DNA of 64,000 nucleotides, from the NCBI GenBank assembly GCA_014379625.1, contig JACMLJ010000006.1, positions 62,001 to 126,000 of the forward strand, read 5' to 3'. Positions 55,089-63,593 of the stretch are shown here, piece after piece. Origin of the DNA: Ferruginibacter sp. Its GTDB lineage: Bacteria > Bacteroidota > Bacteroidia > Chitinophagales > Chitinophagaceae. The notes beneath the pieces were generated by a model. The model did no database searches and was not told the origin of the DNA. It saw nothing but the letters and a program-made list of their open reading frames with translations. Every line of letters begins with the position of its first letter. Position 1 is the stretch's first letter. A program made the translations under genes and the position numbers.

Positions 55089-56399
55089 TTTTCTGAATGC
55101 CCATTTAAACATTTCTTTCCAGGTGGCTTTTTTGCCATACATCAAAATGCCGGTCCGGTAGATCTTGCCGGCGAGCCAGGTAGTACAGATAAACCCGGCG
55201 ATTAATAATATCATGGAAACTGCCAGTTGCCAGGCGGGTACCCCACTCGGTATCCTTCCCATCATCACAATTGGAGATGTAAAAGGAATGATGCTTGCCC
55301 ACACCATTACTTTACTGTCTGGTGTATTTAAATTGCTCGACAGGATGATAAAAGCAAAAATGATCGGCATGGTAATCGGCAGCATCAGGGATTGCGCTTC
55401 CTGCGGATCTTCGTTGATCACACTACCTATAGCCGCGAATAAAGAAGCATAAAAAAGATATCCGCCTAAAAAATAAAATGTAAAACAACTGATGATCATT
55501 GACCAGTTCACGGTGCTCATATTTTTCATAAAGCCCGCCATTCCCGCGGCTGCAGCGCTATTGTTTCCCATTCCGCCGGGCATTGATGTATTGGCTTCAC
55601 CTGCATGTTGTATTATTTCCGTCGGGAGCAAAGCAGCCGCTGCGGTGAATAATATCGTGATTAAAACAACCCATAAAAAAAGCTGTGTCAATCCTACCGC
55701 TGCTATTCCAATGATCTTGCCCATCATTAGTTGAAAGGGTTTTACGCTGCTTATCATTACTTCGGCAATGCGGTTTGTTTTTTCTTCCATTACCCCCCTC
55801 ATCACCATTGCGCCAAAAATAAACATGGTAATATAAATAAGGATACCGCTGCCAAATCCTACGCCATAATTAACGGCGGCATTCACCTGTGCTGATTTTC
55901 CTTTTTCAGAAGTCAGCCGGTTTTCAATGGAGTAAGCGCCCATTGATTCTTTATTGATGCTGTCTAATGTTTCTTTATGGATGCCCTTTTTTTGTAACTG
56001 TGTTTTTTCAAAAGCCTGGTCCAGCCTGTTTTCTATTATTTCTGTCCCATCCATCCCCAATTGTTTTTTTGAGTGAACGGTAAATTTTTTTGTTACAGAA
56101 TCGTTGTTTAAATTCAAGACCGCATCGTACCCTTTGCTTTCGAAATTTGCGCTGTCTACATTGCTGGTGAAGTCAAAAAGAATACGGGCCGAATCGCTTT
56201 TTAAATTCAATTTATAGATACCCGGGTCATTTACCACGGCAATTTTTTTTAAGTTGTCTTTGGATGAAATCGCAAAATACGCACTGCCAAATATGAACAG
56301 GAGCATCACAATAGGCAACAAAAATGTAGAGAGCAGAAATGTTTTATTGCGTACCCTGGTAATATATTCCCTGTTAAAAATGAGCCAGATCTTATTCAT
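55083..56399 (-). CDS. ABC-2 type transporter permease (NatB-like)
   Basis: The 438-residue protein begins with a cytoplasmic stretch and one membrane helix (TFLLSTFLLPIVMLLFIFGSAYF), then a large soluble domain to about residue 170, followed by five or six helices. The segments MRGVMEEKTNRIAEVMISSVKPFQLMMGKIIGI are characteristic of NatB/ABC-2 permeases, which pump ions or lipophilic compounds out. The ATPase is probably the product of the gene at 56688-57617, which is transcribed first and lies 288 bp upstream, separated by a nonanucleotide array. Confidence 0.87.
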   Translation of the reverse strand: MNKIWLIFNREYITRVRNKTFLLSTFLLPIVMLLFIFGSAYFAISSKDNLKKIAVVNDPGIYKLNLKSDSARILFDFTSNVDSANFESKGYDAVLNLNNDSVTKKFTVHSKKQLGMDGTEIIENRLDQAFEKTQLQKKGIHKETLDSINKESMGAYSIENRLTSEKGKSAQVNAAVNYGVGFGSGILIYITMFIFGAMVMRGVMEEKTNRIAEVMISSVKPFQLMMGKIIGIAAVGLTQLFLWVVLITILFTAAAALLPTEIIQHAGEANTSMPGGMGNNSAAAAGMAGFMKNMSTVNWSMIISCFTFYFLGGYLFYASLFAAIGSVINEDPQEAQSLMLPITMPIIFAFIILSSNLNTPDSKVMVWASIIPFTSPIVMMGRIPSGVPAWQLAVSMILLIAGFICTTWLAGKIYRTGILMYGKKATWKEMFKWAFRKS

Positions 56400-56603
56400 A
56401 TAAATTACATTGTGCAGTTAATATAATGCGTTGATGAATATTGTTTGTTTATCCAGAAAATTAAAATTCGCCGGTTAAAAACAACCCGGTTTTTGCAAAA
56501 TAGCATTCATAAAGTACATGTTTCAATTGACCGGGTTAGAAATGCAGTTTAAAAAAATAGTAGTACTGTTTTACCGCTAATAAAAATCCAGCGATGATAA
56601 ATT

Positions 56604-56683
56604 ACTTTATAAACCTTATATACCTCATTTACTTTATATACTTTATTTAGTACTATACTTTATTCACTTTATCTACCCGGTTC
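56604..56683. repeat. Nonanucleotide phrase array
   Basis: Nine-base words run in register: ACTTTATAA, ACCTTATAT, ACCTCATTT, ACTTTATAT, ACTTTATTT, an 8-base slip (AGTACTAT), ACTTTATTC, ACTTTATCT and ACCCGGTTC. The array lies between the ABC ATPase and permease genes and codes for nothing evident. Confidence 0.7.
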
Positions 56684-56687
56684 CCCT

Positions 56688-57617
56688 TCAGCTTACCGCC
56701 TGGAATTGCCTTGCTCCCGGCGTGCCTTCTACCAGCTTAATGAAGATATCGTTTAAAGATGGCAATACTTCGTTGAAGGAATGAATAGCTATGTTTTGGC
56801 TGATAAAATATTTCAACACATCGTTGGTGGTGCTCCCGTGCTGCAATTTTATTAATAACTGCCCGGGCTGGTGCCGGATCACTTCAAAGATATAGGTCAT
56901 TAAATTTTCGGGAAGGGTAGCCACATCCAACCGGTACAAATTTTCCTTAAACTTATTTTTAATACCTGTTACCGTGCCATCTAAAATTTTTTCTCCCTTA
57001 TTGATCAAAACAATATGGTCACAAATTTCTTCCACCTGTTCCATCCGGTGCGTGCTGAAGATGATGGTACTTCCTTTTTTAGCGAGGTTAAAAATTTCAT
57101 CTTTTATTAAATTGGCATTTACCGGATCTAAGCCGCTGAAAGGTTCATCAAGTATAATTAATTTAGGTTCATGCAATACGGTAGTAACAAATTGTAATTT
57201 CTGGCTCATGCCCTTACTCAGGTCTTCAACTTTTTTATTCCACCAGCTCTGCATTTCAAATTTCACAAACCAGTCTTTAATTTTTTGCGTTGCATCCGCC
57301 TTGCTCAATCCTTTTAACTGCGCCAGGTAAATGGCCTGTTCGCCTATCTTCATTTTTTTATATAAGCCCCTTTCTTCGGGCATATAACCAATATAACTCA
57401 CATCATTTACCGGGTCATATTTTTTGCCGTTAAAAATGATATAGCCGCTGTCGGGGTAAAATATCCCGGTGATCATGCGTAGCAATGTTGTTTTACCCGC
57501 ACCATTGGGACCAAGCAATCCAAAAATACTACCCTGCCCAATATCAAAGCTAATATCATCCACGGCCTTTTGCGTGGCAAAATATTTTTTCAGGTTGTGC
57601 AGTTCTAAAATATTCAT
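56688..57617 (-). CDS. ABC transporter ATP-binding protein
   Basis: The 309-residue ATPase has Walker A GPNGAGKTTLL (residues about 36-46), the signature in DLSKGMSQKLQF, Walker B LIILDEPFSGLDP and the H-loop STHRMEQ. A C-terminal extension of about 90 residues is typical of the DrrA/NatA-like group. It most likely powers the ABC-2 permease encoded downstream on the same strand. The substrate is unknown. Confidence 0.92.
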   Translation of the reverse strand: MNILELHNLKKYFATQKAVDDISFDIGQGSIFGLLGPNGAGKTTLLRMITGIFYPDSGYIIFNGKKYDPVNDVSYIGYMPEERGLYKKMKIGEQAIYLAQLKGLSKADATQKIKDWFVKFEMQSWWNKKVEDLSKGMSQKLQFVTTVLHEPKLIILDEPFSGLDPVNANLIKDEIFNLAKKGSTIIFSTHRMEQVEEICDHIVLINKGEKILDGTVTGIKNKFKENLYRLDVATLPENLMTYIFEVIRHQPGQLLIKLQHGSTTNDVLKYFISQNIAIHSFNEVLPSLNDIFIKLVEGTPGARQFQAVS

Positions 57618-57661
57618 CGGTTACTAATTTGGATGTAAGATTAGTGAAAATAATCTGAAAA

Positions 57662-57768
57662 ATTGCTCAATGTGAAAATTGCTCAATGTGAAAATTTATT
57701 CAAATTGCCTGGTACTATTTGATCAGGAAGCTTCAGTTTCACATATTCGAATTTTCACATTTTCAAAT
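57662..57768. repeat. Two octanucleotide arrays in opposite orientation
   Basis: At 57662-57701 the words ATTGCTCA, ATGTGAAA are repeated twice, then ATTTATTC. At 57737-57768 the words TTTCACAT, ATTCGAAT, TTTCACAT, TTTCAAAT run in register. The first and second arrays contain reverse-complementary words and could pair as a hairpin. The second array runs into the stop codon of the FAD dehydrogenase gene at 57763. Confidence 0.65.
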
Positions 57769-59352
57769 TAACACCTGTGCGATCTGCTTCGCGATCCTTT
57801 CCCCGTCCATCGCAGCGCTTACAATGCCGCCCGCATATCCCGCGCCTTCGCCACAGGGGTAAAGGTTTTTTAATTGAGGATGGGTTAAAGTTTGATAATC
57901 TCTCGGAATACGAACTGGGGAAGAAGTGCGGCTTTCAGTTGCCACTACAATCGCATCATTACTATAATAACCTTTCATCTTTTTGCCAAATTCAACAAAA
58001 CCCTTTGCCAGTGATGCATATACGAAACCAGGCAGTACTTCACTCAATTGGGCCGATACCAATCCGGGCTGGTAAGAACAAGGGGGTAAGTTAGTAGACA
58101 CTCTGCCGTTGGAAAAATCAACCATACGTTGTGCAGGCGCTTTTAAATCGCCGCCGCCTGCTTCAAAACATTGCCGTTCCACCATTTGCTGAAACCGCAT
58201 TAACTGAAGAGGCCCATCATTAGCATGGCTTGTATTATTTTTTAATTTTTTACTTTCTCTTTCCGCATCGGCTATTTCTACGGGCACTACCATACCACTG
58301 TTTGCAAAAGGATTGTTTCTTTTTGAAGGGCTCCAGCCGTTAACAACCAGTTCGCCTGCTGCCGTTGCGGCAGGAGCGATAATACCGCCCGGGCACATGC
58401 AAAATGAAAATACGCCCCGCCCGTTTACCTGTTGAACCAGGCTGTAAGAAGCGGGGGGTAAAAATTCACTTCTTGAAATGCAATGGTATTGTACCTGGTC
58501 GATCAGGCTTTGCGGATGCTCCACCCTTACACCCAGGGCAAAGGGACGGGCTTCAATCAAAATTTTTTTATGGTGCAGTAATTCAAAAATATCCCTTGCC
58601 GAATGACCGGTTGCCAGTACTATGGCATCCCCTTTAAACAGATCGCCGTCGGCAGTGGTGACAGCGGTAATTTCATCAGCATCGACTACCAGGTTGGTCA
58701 CTTTTTTTTCAAAAATAAATTCAGCGCCACAAGCAATTAGCAGCGTTCTCATGGCAGTAATGATATGCGGCAATTTATTGGTGCCAATATGAGGGTGTGC
58801 CTCGTACAGGATATTTTCTGCAGCGCCAAAATGTACAAACAGGTTTAATATCCTGCTAATATCACCCCGCTTGTTGCTCCGGGTGTAAAGCTTGCCATCG
58901 CTATAGGTACCGGCCCCGCCTTCTCCAAAACAATAGTTACTATCTGGGTTTACTTTGCCGGTTTTGTTGAGTATTGCCAGGTCCCTTCGTCTTGCCCGTA
59001 CATCTTTTCCTCTTTCTAAAATGATGGGCTTGATCCCAAGTTCAAGTAATTGCAGGGCCGCAAACAACCCTGCCGGACCTGCTCCTATGATGATCACTCT
59101 TTTTGGTGCTTTGCTTACATTTTTAAAATTAAACGGGGGTATTGTTCTTTGTTGAAAAGGTTCATCAATAAAAGCGTTCACCGTTATATTCATCCGGATG
59201 GTTCTGCCCCTTGCGTCCATTGATTTTTTTTGAATCAGGAAGCCGTGGATATCAGCTTCTTTTTTGCCGGTAGCATTGGCAATTGCTTTTTTTACAATGG
59301 CTTCGTCAGCCCATTCATGTGGAAGAAGTTGTAAAGAAATTTTTTGTTGCAT
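57763..59352 (-). CDS. FAD-dependent dehydrogenase (COG2509-like)
   Basis: The 529-residue protein has a small N-terminal domain (about 1-85) followed by an FAD-binding Rossmann fold with VIIIGAGPAGLFAALQL and ILERG near residues 88-118. The FGEGGAGTYSDGKLYTR segment and the C-terminal LYPCGEGAGYAGGIVSAAMDG are typical of uncharacterised FAD-dependent dehydrogenases related to geranylgeranyl reductase-like and BFD-type flavoproteins. The substrate is unknown. Its stop codon lies inside an octanucleotide array. Confidence 0.9.
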   Translation of the reverse strand: MQQKISLQLLPHEWADEAIVKKAIANATGKKEADIHGFLIQKKSMDARGRTIRMNITVNAFIDEPFQQRTIPPFNFKNVSKAPKRVIIIGAGPAGLFAALQLLELGIKPIILERGKDVRARRRDLAILNKTGKVNPDSNYCFGEGGAGTYSDGKLYTRSNKRGDISRILNLFVHFGAAENILYEAHPHIGTNKLPHIITAMRTLLIACGAEFIFEKKVTNLVVDADEITAVTTADGDLFKGDAIVLATGHSARDIFELLHHKKILIEARPFALGVRVEHPQSLIDQVQYHCISRSEFLPPASYSLVQQVNGRGVFSFCMCPGGIIAPAATAAGELVVNGWSPSKRNNPFANSGMVVPVEIADAERESKKLKNNTSHANDGPLQLMRFQQMVERQCFEAGGGDLKAPAQRMVDFSNGRVSTNLPPCSYQPGLVSAQLSEVLPGFVYASLAKGFVEFGKKMKGYYSNDAIVVATESRTSSPVRIPRDYQTLTHPQLKNLYPCGEGAGYAGGIVSAAMDGERIAKQIAQVLI

Positions 59353-59364
59353 ACCCCTGATCAG

Positions 59365-59407
59365 AAAGGGGATTTTGAAGAATGATTCTCTTCAAAGGCC
59401 CCTTTTT
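59365..59407. terminator. Strong hairpin between DUF3127 and the FAD dehydrogenase gene
   Basis: Two stacked stems, 7 bp (AAAGGGG at 59365-59371 with 59399-59405) and 8 bp (TTTGAAGA at 59374-59381 with 59389-59396), form a long hairpin. Both neighbours read on the minus strand, where the hairpin ends in TTTC and would be a weak terminator; the plus strand ends in five T residues. Confidence 0.5.
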
Positions 59408-59488
59408 AAATTTAATAATACCCTTTTCTTATGAATAGAAGGCGCTATTGAAAATGAATTTTACGATACCTGTTGAAGGGCCAAAGGG

Positions 59489-59881
59489 TTAAAAAGGAAG
59501 ATCATCAATTGCATCAGGGGATGTAGCTGAAAAAGTATCCAGCGGTTCCATATATTCTGTATCAGTTGTGGACTTGTCAACTCCGGTTTGCGACAGGGGT
59601 TCTATTCTCCAGGCATCTAAGTTGGTGAAGTAGCTTATTTTGCCTTCTTTCTCCCATTTGGTACCCTTGATATTGAAATGTACTTTGATCTCATCGCCGA
59701 TATTTATTTTGTCAATGATAGAAGTCTTCTCCTGTACTGACTGAAACTTCACATAATTTGTAATGGTCCTTCCACCAATGTCATCCGTTTTTTCCACAGC
59801 GAATTCCCTTGTTTTAAAAGTGGCTGATTTTTGCACGGTATCATATTTAGCGACTAATTTGCCGGTTAATTCGTAGTTCAT
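59489..59881 (-). CDS. DUF3127 family protein
   Basis: The 130-residue protein starts MNYELTGKLVAKYDTVQ and continues with FKTREFAVEKTDD, FQSVQEKTSIIDKINIGDEIKVHFNIKG and a tail ending in acidic residues (DAIDDLPF). This is the DUF3127 family. The core is an OB-fold-like beta barrel, and the acidic DDLPF tail resembles the C-terminal tip of single-stranded DNA-binding proteins. A DNA-related role is therefore plausible but not shown. The gene stands alone. Confidence 0.9.
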   Translation of the reverse strand: MNYELTGKLVAKYDTVQKSATFKTREFAVEKTDDIGGRTITNYVKFQSVQEKTSIIDKINIGDEIKVHFNIKGTKWEKEGKISYFTNLDAWRIEPLSQTGVDKSTTDTEYMEPLDTFSATSPDAIDDLPF

Positions 59882-59914
59882 TTTTTATAGTTTATCATGC
59901 GAAAGTAATCTTAT

Positions 59915-60283
59915 TTGCTGACAAAAATATTTACCCCTCCATTTCTGTCTGGTTTAAAAAAAATGGCTAACTTTCGCCGATTAAACCTCAGTTTTTTTCA
60001 TGCCCGCAACCAGCATTCCCATACCTTTAACTGCATTCATTTTTTTTCTTCAGATGGCAATACTATTTATCAGCATACGTTTGAAGCAATACAGGGATTG
60101 CCCGGTTTGCCGGAAACCATCATCACTTTACAATGTGGAACGGTTGTTGAAACCATGTATAGCCGCGGAAATAAAAACATAGATGAAAGGATTGCGGGGG
60201 GCAATAAAGAACCCCCGGGCAAAGACAACCGGAATGAACGAACATTGGGTAAAACCCCGGTGGCGATCATCAGGAAAAGATGA
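59915..60283 (+). CDS. Possible small hypothetical protein
   Basis: The frame encodes 122 residues, or about 106 from the methionine in MANFRRLNLSFFHARNQHSH. It has no recognisable domain, signal or membrane segment, and the C-terminal third is strongly charged. It lies alone between the divergent DUF3127 gene and dnaA. It may not be a gene. Confidence 0.25.
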   Translation: MLTKIFTPPFLSGLKKMANFRRLNLSFFHARNQHSHTFNCIHFFSSDGNTIYQHTFEAIQGLPGLPETIITLQCGTVVETMYSRGNKNIDERIAGGNKEPPGKDNRNERTLGKTPVAIIRKR

Positions 60284-60654
60284 GCGATTTGATTTTGGAT
60301 AGCCAGGCGGGAACTATTGTTGCAGGAATAAGCAGGTATAGCCATGAATGATAATAACTGCCCGAATGACAAAAGAATAGACAGGCACAGGGAATTTTGG
60401 CGAATAAGTTAGGCTGGGAGTGCATTGTATGGCAATGGGGTATATTTTATTTTTTGAAAATAAAATATAATAATTCATCAAAGTTCCATACTGTGATTGC
60501 AGGTAAAAAAACAAGGGAATAAAAAATTGTTTATTCAACAAATTATTTTGATATTCGTTGTCTTTCTCAAAAAAATTTTGATTGAATCCCGGTGGTAGAT
60601 TTTGCTAAAATTCAGGAATAATATTAACTCAATATTTAAATTGCTTAAGGTATA
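60284..60654. other. Region upstream of dnaA
   Basis: This stretch is AT-rich and holds a 13-bp-stem palindrome at 60441-60469. I found no perfect DnaA box (TTATCCACA), so there is no direct support for the replication origin here. It presumably contains the dnaA promoter. Confidence 0.45.
60441..60469. repeat. AT-only inverted repeat upstream of dnaA
   Basis: A perfect 13-bp stem (60441-60453 with 60457-60469, arm TATATTTTATTTT) and a 3-nt loop TTG lie about 190 bp before the dnaA start. It could be a bidirectional terminator or an easily melted site. Confidence 0.5.
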
Positions 60655-62088
60655 ATGGATAAAGTTTTTGATAAAGTGTGGGCTAATTGTTTAGAGATAA
60701 TCAAAGACATCGTTGAATGGCAGCATTATAAAACATGGTTTGAACCTATCAAACCAGTTGCATTAAAAGAAAAGGTTTTGACGATACAGGTTCCCAGCCA
60801 GTTCTTTTTTGAATACCTGGAAGAACATTATATTAGTTTGCTGGCTAAAACCTTAAAAAGAGAATTAGGTAAGGATGCCCGTTTGGAATACAGGATAATG
60901 GTGGATAGTGGCAACAGTAAAAACAAACCGTTGACAATGGATGTTCCGGGTCATGGTTTTAAATCATATTCAAATAACGAAATGGATTTTCCCTTAGTCA
61001 TAAATAACCCTGTAAAAAATCCTTTTGTGATCCCCGGTCTCAAAAAAATGCAGATCGATCCGCAATTGAACCATGCGTATACATTTGATAGTTTTATTGA
61101 AGGGGATTGTAACAGGGTGGCGAGGAGAGCGGGAAAAACAGTTGCGGAAAAACCAGGCACTACTTCCTTTAATCCTTTGGTGGTTTATGGCGGGGTTGGT
61201 TTAGGTAAAACACACCTGGCACAGGCTATTGGTAACGAAGTAAAACGCATCCACAATAATAAAGTGGTATTGTATGTAAGTTCAGAAAAATTTATCAACC
61301 AGTTTATCGACCATGGACGCAATGGCGCCATCAATGATTTTATCCATTTTTATCAATTGATAGATGTGCTGATTATTGATGACGTGCAGTTTTTTAACCG
61401 CGCCGAAAAATCACAGGATGCCTTCTTTTCCATCTTCAATCACCTGCACCAAAGCGGCAAGCAACTGATACTAACCAGCGACAAACCACCCAAAGACCTG
61501 GAAGGTGTACAGGAACGCCTGTTAAGCCGTTTCCGATGGGGCTTAAGCGCCGATCTTCAGGTGCCTGATTATGAAACAAAGATTGAGATATTAGAGAAGA
61601 AAATGAAGAACGACGGGTTGGAAATGCCACGGGAAGTAGTGAAATATATTGCTTATAATATCAACAGCAATGTACGTGAATTGGAAGGCGCTTTAATATC
61701 ATTATTGGCACAATCTTCGCTTAACAAGAGGGAAATCGATATAGAGTTGGCAAAAAAAGTATTAAGAAATTTTGTAAAATCATCCAGCAAGGAGATTACC
61801 ATCGACACCATTCAAAAAATGGTTTGCGAGTACTTTGATGTTTCTTATGATAAACTGCTTCAAAAAACAAGGAAGCGTGAAATAGTACAGGCCCGGCAGA
61901 TAACCATGTTTTTATCCAAAGCATTTACAAAAAATTCGCTCAAAACAATTGGTGAACATTTTGGGGGAAGGGATCATACCACCGTAATTCATAGTTGCCA
62001 AACCGTAAAAGACCTGATGGATACCGATACCTTATTTAAGGAAAGTGTTTTGGAATTGCAACAGAAAGTTCAGCTTGCCGCAATGTAA
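60655..62088 (+). CDS. dnaA: Chromosomal replication initiator protein
   Basis: DnaA binds origin DNA and opens it for replication. The 477-residue protein has the N-terminal domain (WANCLEIIKDIVEWQHYKTWFEPI), a linker (about 90-140), the AAA+ core with Walker A GGVGLGKTHL and Walker B VLIIDDVQFF, the sensor segment RLLSRFRWGL, and the C-terminal DNA-binding domain with the signature GGRDHTTVIHSCQTV near residues 435-450. The length is normal. The gene is single, followed by a terminator at 62121-62146. No dnaN or other origin-linked gene is beside it, as is common in Bacteroidota. Confidence 0.97.
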   Translation: MDKVFDKVWANCLEIIKDIVEWQHYKTWFEPIKPVALKEKVLTIQVPSQFFFEYLEEHYISLLAKTLKRELGKDARLEYRIMVDSGNSKNKPLTMDVPGHGFKSYSNNEMDFPLVINNPVKNPFVIPGLKKMQIDPQLNHAYTFDSFIEGDCNRVARRAGKTVAEKPGTTSFNPLVVYGGVGLGKTHLAQAIGNEVKRIHNNKVVLYVSSEKFINQFIDHGRNGAINDFIHFYQLIDVLIIDDVQFFNRAEKSQDAFFSIFNHLHQSGKQLILTSDKPPKDLEGVQERLLSRFRWGLSADLQVPDYETKIEILEKKMKNDGLEMPREVVKYIAYNINSNVRELEGALISLLAQSSLNKREIDIELAKKVLRNFVKSSSKEITIDTIQKMVCEYFDVSYDKLLQKTRKREIVQARQITMFLSKAFTKNSLKTIGEHFGGRDHTTVIHSCQTVKDLMDTDTLFKESVLELQQKVQLAAM

Positions 62089-62120
62089 AACAACTATCAC
62101 TACGAAAGATATATTTTTCC

Positions 62121-62146
62121 AAATCCATAACAGGGTTTGGATTTTT
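62121..62146 (+). terminator. Rho-independent terminator after dnaA
   Basis: A 7-bp stem (AAATCCA at 62121-62127 with 62138-62144) is followed by a run of T residues, 33 bp after the dnaA stop. Confidence 0.65.
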
Positions 62147-62378
62147 AATTACAGGTTTCGAATGCAGTCGCCAATCCGACCGGAGCAGTAGAAATATACA
62201 CCGGATCATTAAAAATAGACTTTCCCCCTTGCAACGGTATTTAATCTTATCATGGTAGTGTACTTAAATATGGGCCTGGTAAGCTTTTGGCAACTATTTC
62301 TTCATATTCCTTATTTTGTTTTGGGTATTCGGTTGTTGAATTGTATTTTTGCAGCCCATTAATAAAGTGGCGCAGGTA

Positions 62379-62467
62379 GGAGAGATGCCTGAGTGGCCGA
62401 AAGGAACGGTTTGCTAAATCGTCGTACGGGTAACACTGTACCGTGGGTTCGAATCCCACTCTCTCCG
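62379..62467 (+). tRNA. tRNA-Ser (anticodon GCT)
   Basis: An 89-nt tRNA with a long variable arm, as expected for serine. The acceptor stem GGAGAGA (62379-62385) pairs with 62460-62466 and the discriminator is G at 62467. The anticodon loop TTGCTAA has GCT at 62413-62415, with the stem ACGGT/ATCGT around it. The T arm GGGTTCGAATCCC is perfect. The genome encodes no CCA here. Confidence 0.95.
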
Positions 62468-62549
62468 CAAAGAAGATCTTATTAATGTATTACCCATTCC
62501 AGATGATTCAATTTTACAAAAGGGTATAAATGGTAGATAGTATTTAATT

Positions 62550-62623
62550 CGGGATGTAGCGTAGCCCGGTATCGCGCCTGGTTTGGGACCAGGAGGTCGC
62601 AGGTTCGAATCCTGCCATCCCGA
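62550..62623 (+). tRNA. tRNA-Pro (anticodon TGG)
   Basis: A 74-nt tRNA whose acceptor stem CGGGATG pairs with CATCCCG at 62616-62622. The anticodon loop TTTGGGA holds TGG at 62584-62586 between the stems CCTGG and CCAGG. The T arm CAGGTTCGAATCCTG is complete. It follows tRNA-Ser by 82 bp and is closed by a terminator. Confidence 0.95.
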
Positions 62624-62625
62624 CG

Positions 62626-62659
62626 AAAGCCTTGTTGATTGATTTCAACAGGGCTTTTT
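62626..62659 (+). terminator. Rho-independent terminator after the tRNA pair
   Basis: A 13-bp stem with one G-T pair (62626-62638 with 62645-62657), a 6-nt loop and a T run directly follow tRNA-Pro. Confidence 0.85.
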
Positions 62660-63169
62660 CATTAAATTCAATTTTCTGCAAAAACATAAAGAAGCAGCGC
62701 TTACTTCATTTACCTGGGTTTTTTCAAATTTAAAAAATGTAGCATCATGTAGATTTTACTGATCCATGTTTTTTTTTATTTGCCATTAGTTGTATGTTTC
62801 CCTGCACGGTATATTTTCCGACCAATACTTGTTCGGTTGATGGGTATTAATTTTCCAGGATTTTTTTCAGGTTAGATGGTGTGGTATTGTTACAAATCAG
62901 TGCTCTCCTGTAAACCGGATAATTGATAACTAACAAAATTCGCTGGTATTATTAGTAATGTATCAGAGCAGGTAGCACATTAACCAGCCAGAGAAACGAA
63001 GTATAGACGGGGTAAAGCGCGTTTTCTAAAATTAACCCGTTTTGTTTAGTTAAACCTTCACAAATCCATAGATATATTAAATAGTTCATATCAAAATAGG
63101 CAATAATCATTAATAAAATCAACTGATCATTATGCATGATTGTATTAAAATTAAATCAGGTTGTATTTT
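62660..63169. other. AT-rich intergenic region without a gene
   Basis: The 500 bp after the tRNA terminator have no convincing gene. A 61-codon minus-strand frame at 62952-63137 has no recognisable features. Confidence 0.45.
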
Positions 63170-63200
63170 TTTGTTTTTCTGAATAACATTTATATATTTG
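63170..63200 (+). promoter_or_regulatory. Candidate Bacteroidota promoter for the UpxY gene
   Basis: TTTG at 63170-63173 and TATATTTG at 63193-63200 are separated by 19 bp, matching the -33/-7 consensus. The predicted leader before the UpxY start is almost 390 nt, in line with antiterminator-controlled polysaccharide loci. Confidence 0.5.
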
Positions 63201-63527
63201 TTTTCTCAACGGTACTAATTGTTTAAAAAATCAAATGACTTTTTAAACTTTTTGCCCCTTAAAGTACCATTATCTTAGGCTGGAAACCACTGATCCAATA
63301 TCATCAGTCGAAATACCTCTAAATTAAAGAAAAGACTTGTTTCTATTTTCCTTTGCTATTAATGATTATATGCTATTGTACTAAGTAAAATTTTTTTTTG
63401 ATTATTTGAGTCGCTCGATTAATTGAATCAAAATATAAATTATCAGGAAAGCTGTCTGAACGAGGGAATAGCTTACTGTATAAGTTATTTCAGTACGTTA
63501 TTAAGATTTCGGGCAACATAAAAATAT

Positions 63528-63567
63528 TTGAATTGGGTGAATTGAAGAATTGAAGAAAGGAATTTGG
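63528..63567. repeat. Octanucleotide phrase array in the UpxY leader
   Basis: Words TTGAATTG, GGTGAATT, GAAGAATT, GAAGAAAG, GAATTTGG run in 8-nt register and end 26 bp before the UpxY start codon. Confidence 0.5.
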
Positions 63568-63593
63568 CAACATTGATTTAAATAATAACTATT

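Noticed and set aside
60284..60654. Replication origin upstream of dnaA
   Set aside because: No perfect DnaA box was seen and the neighbouring genes are not those typical of oriC. In Bacteroidota dnaA is often not at the origin.
62250..62459. 69-codon minus-strand frame
   Set aside because: It covers tRNA-Ser on the opposite strand and is an artefact of the tRNA sequence.
62952..63137. 61-codon minus-strand frame in the gap before UpxY
   Set aside because: There is no start context, family or neighbour supporting it; the composition is that of AT-rich spacer.
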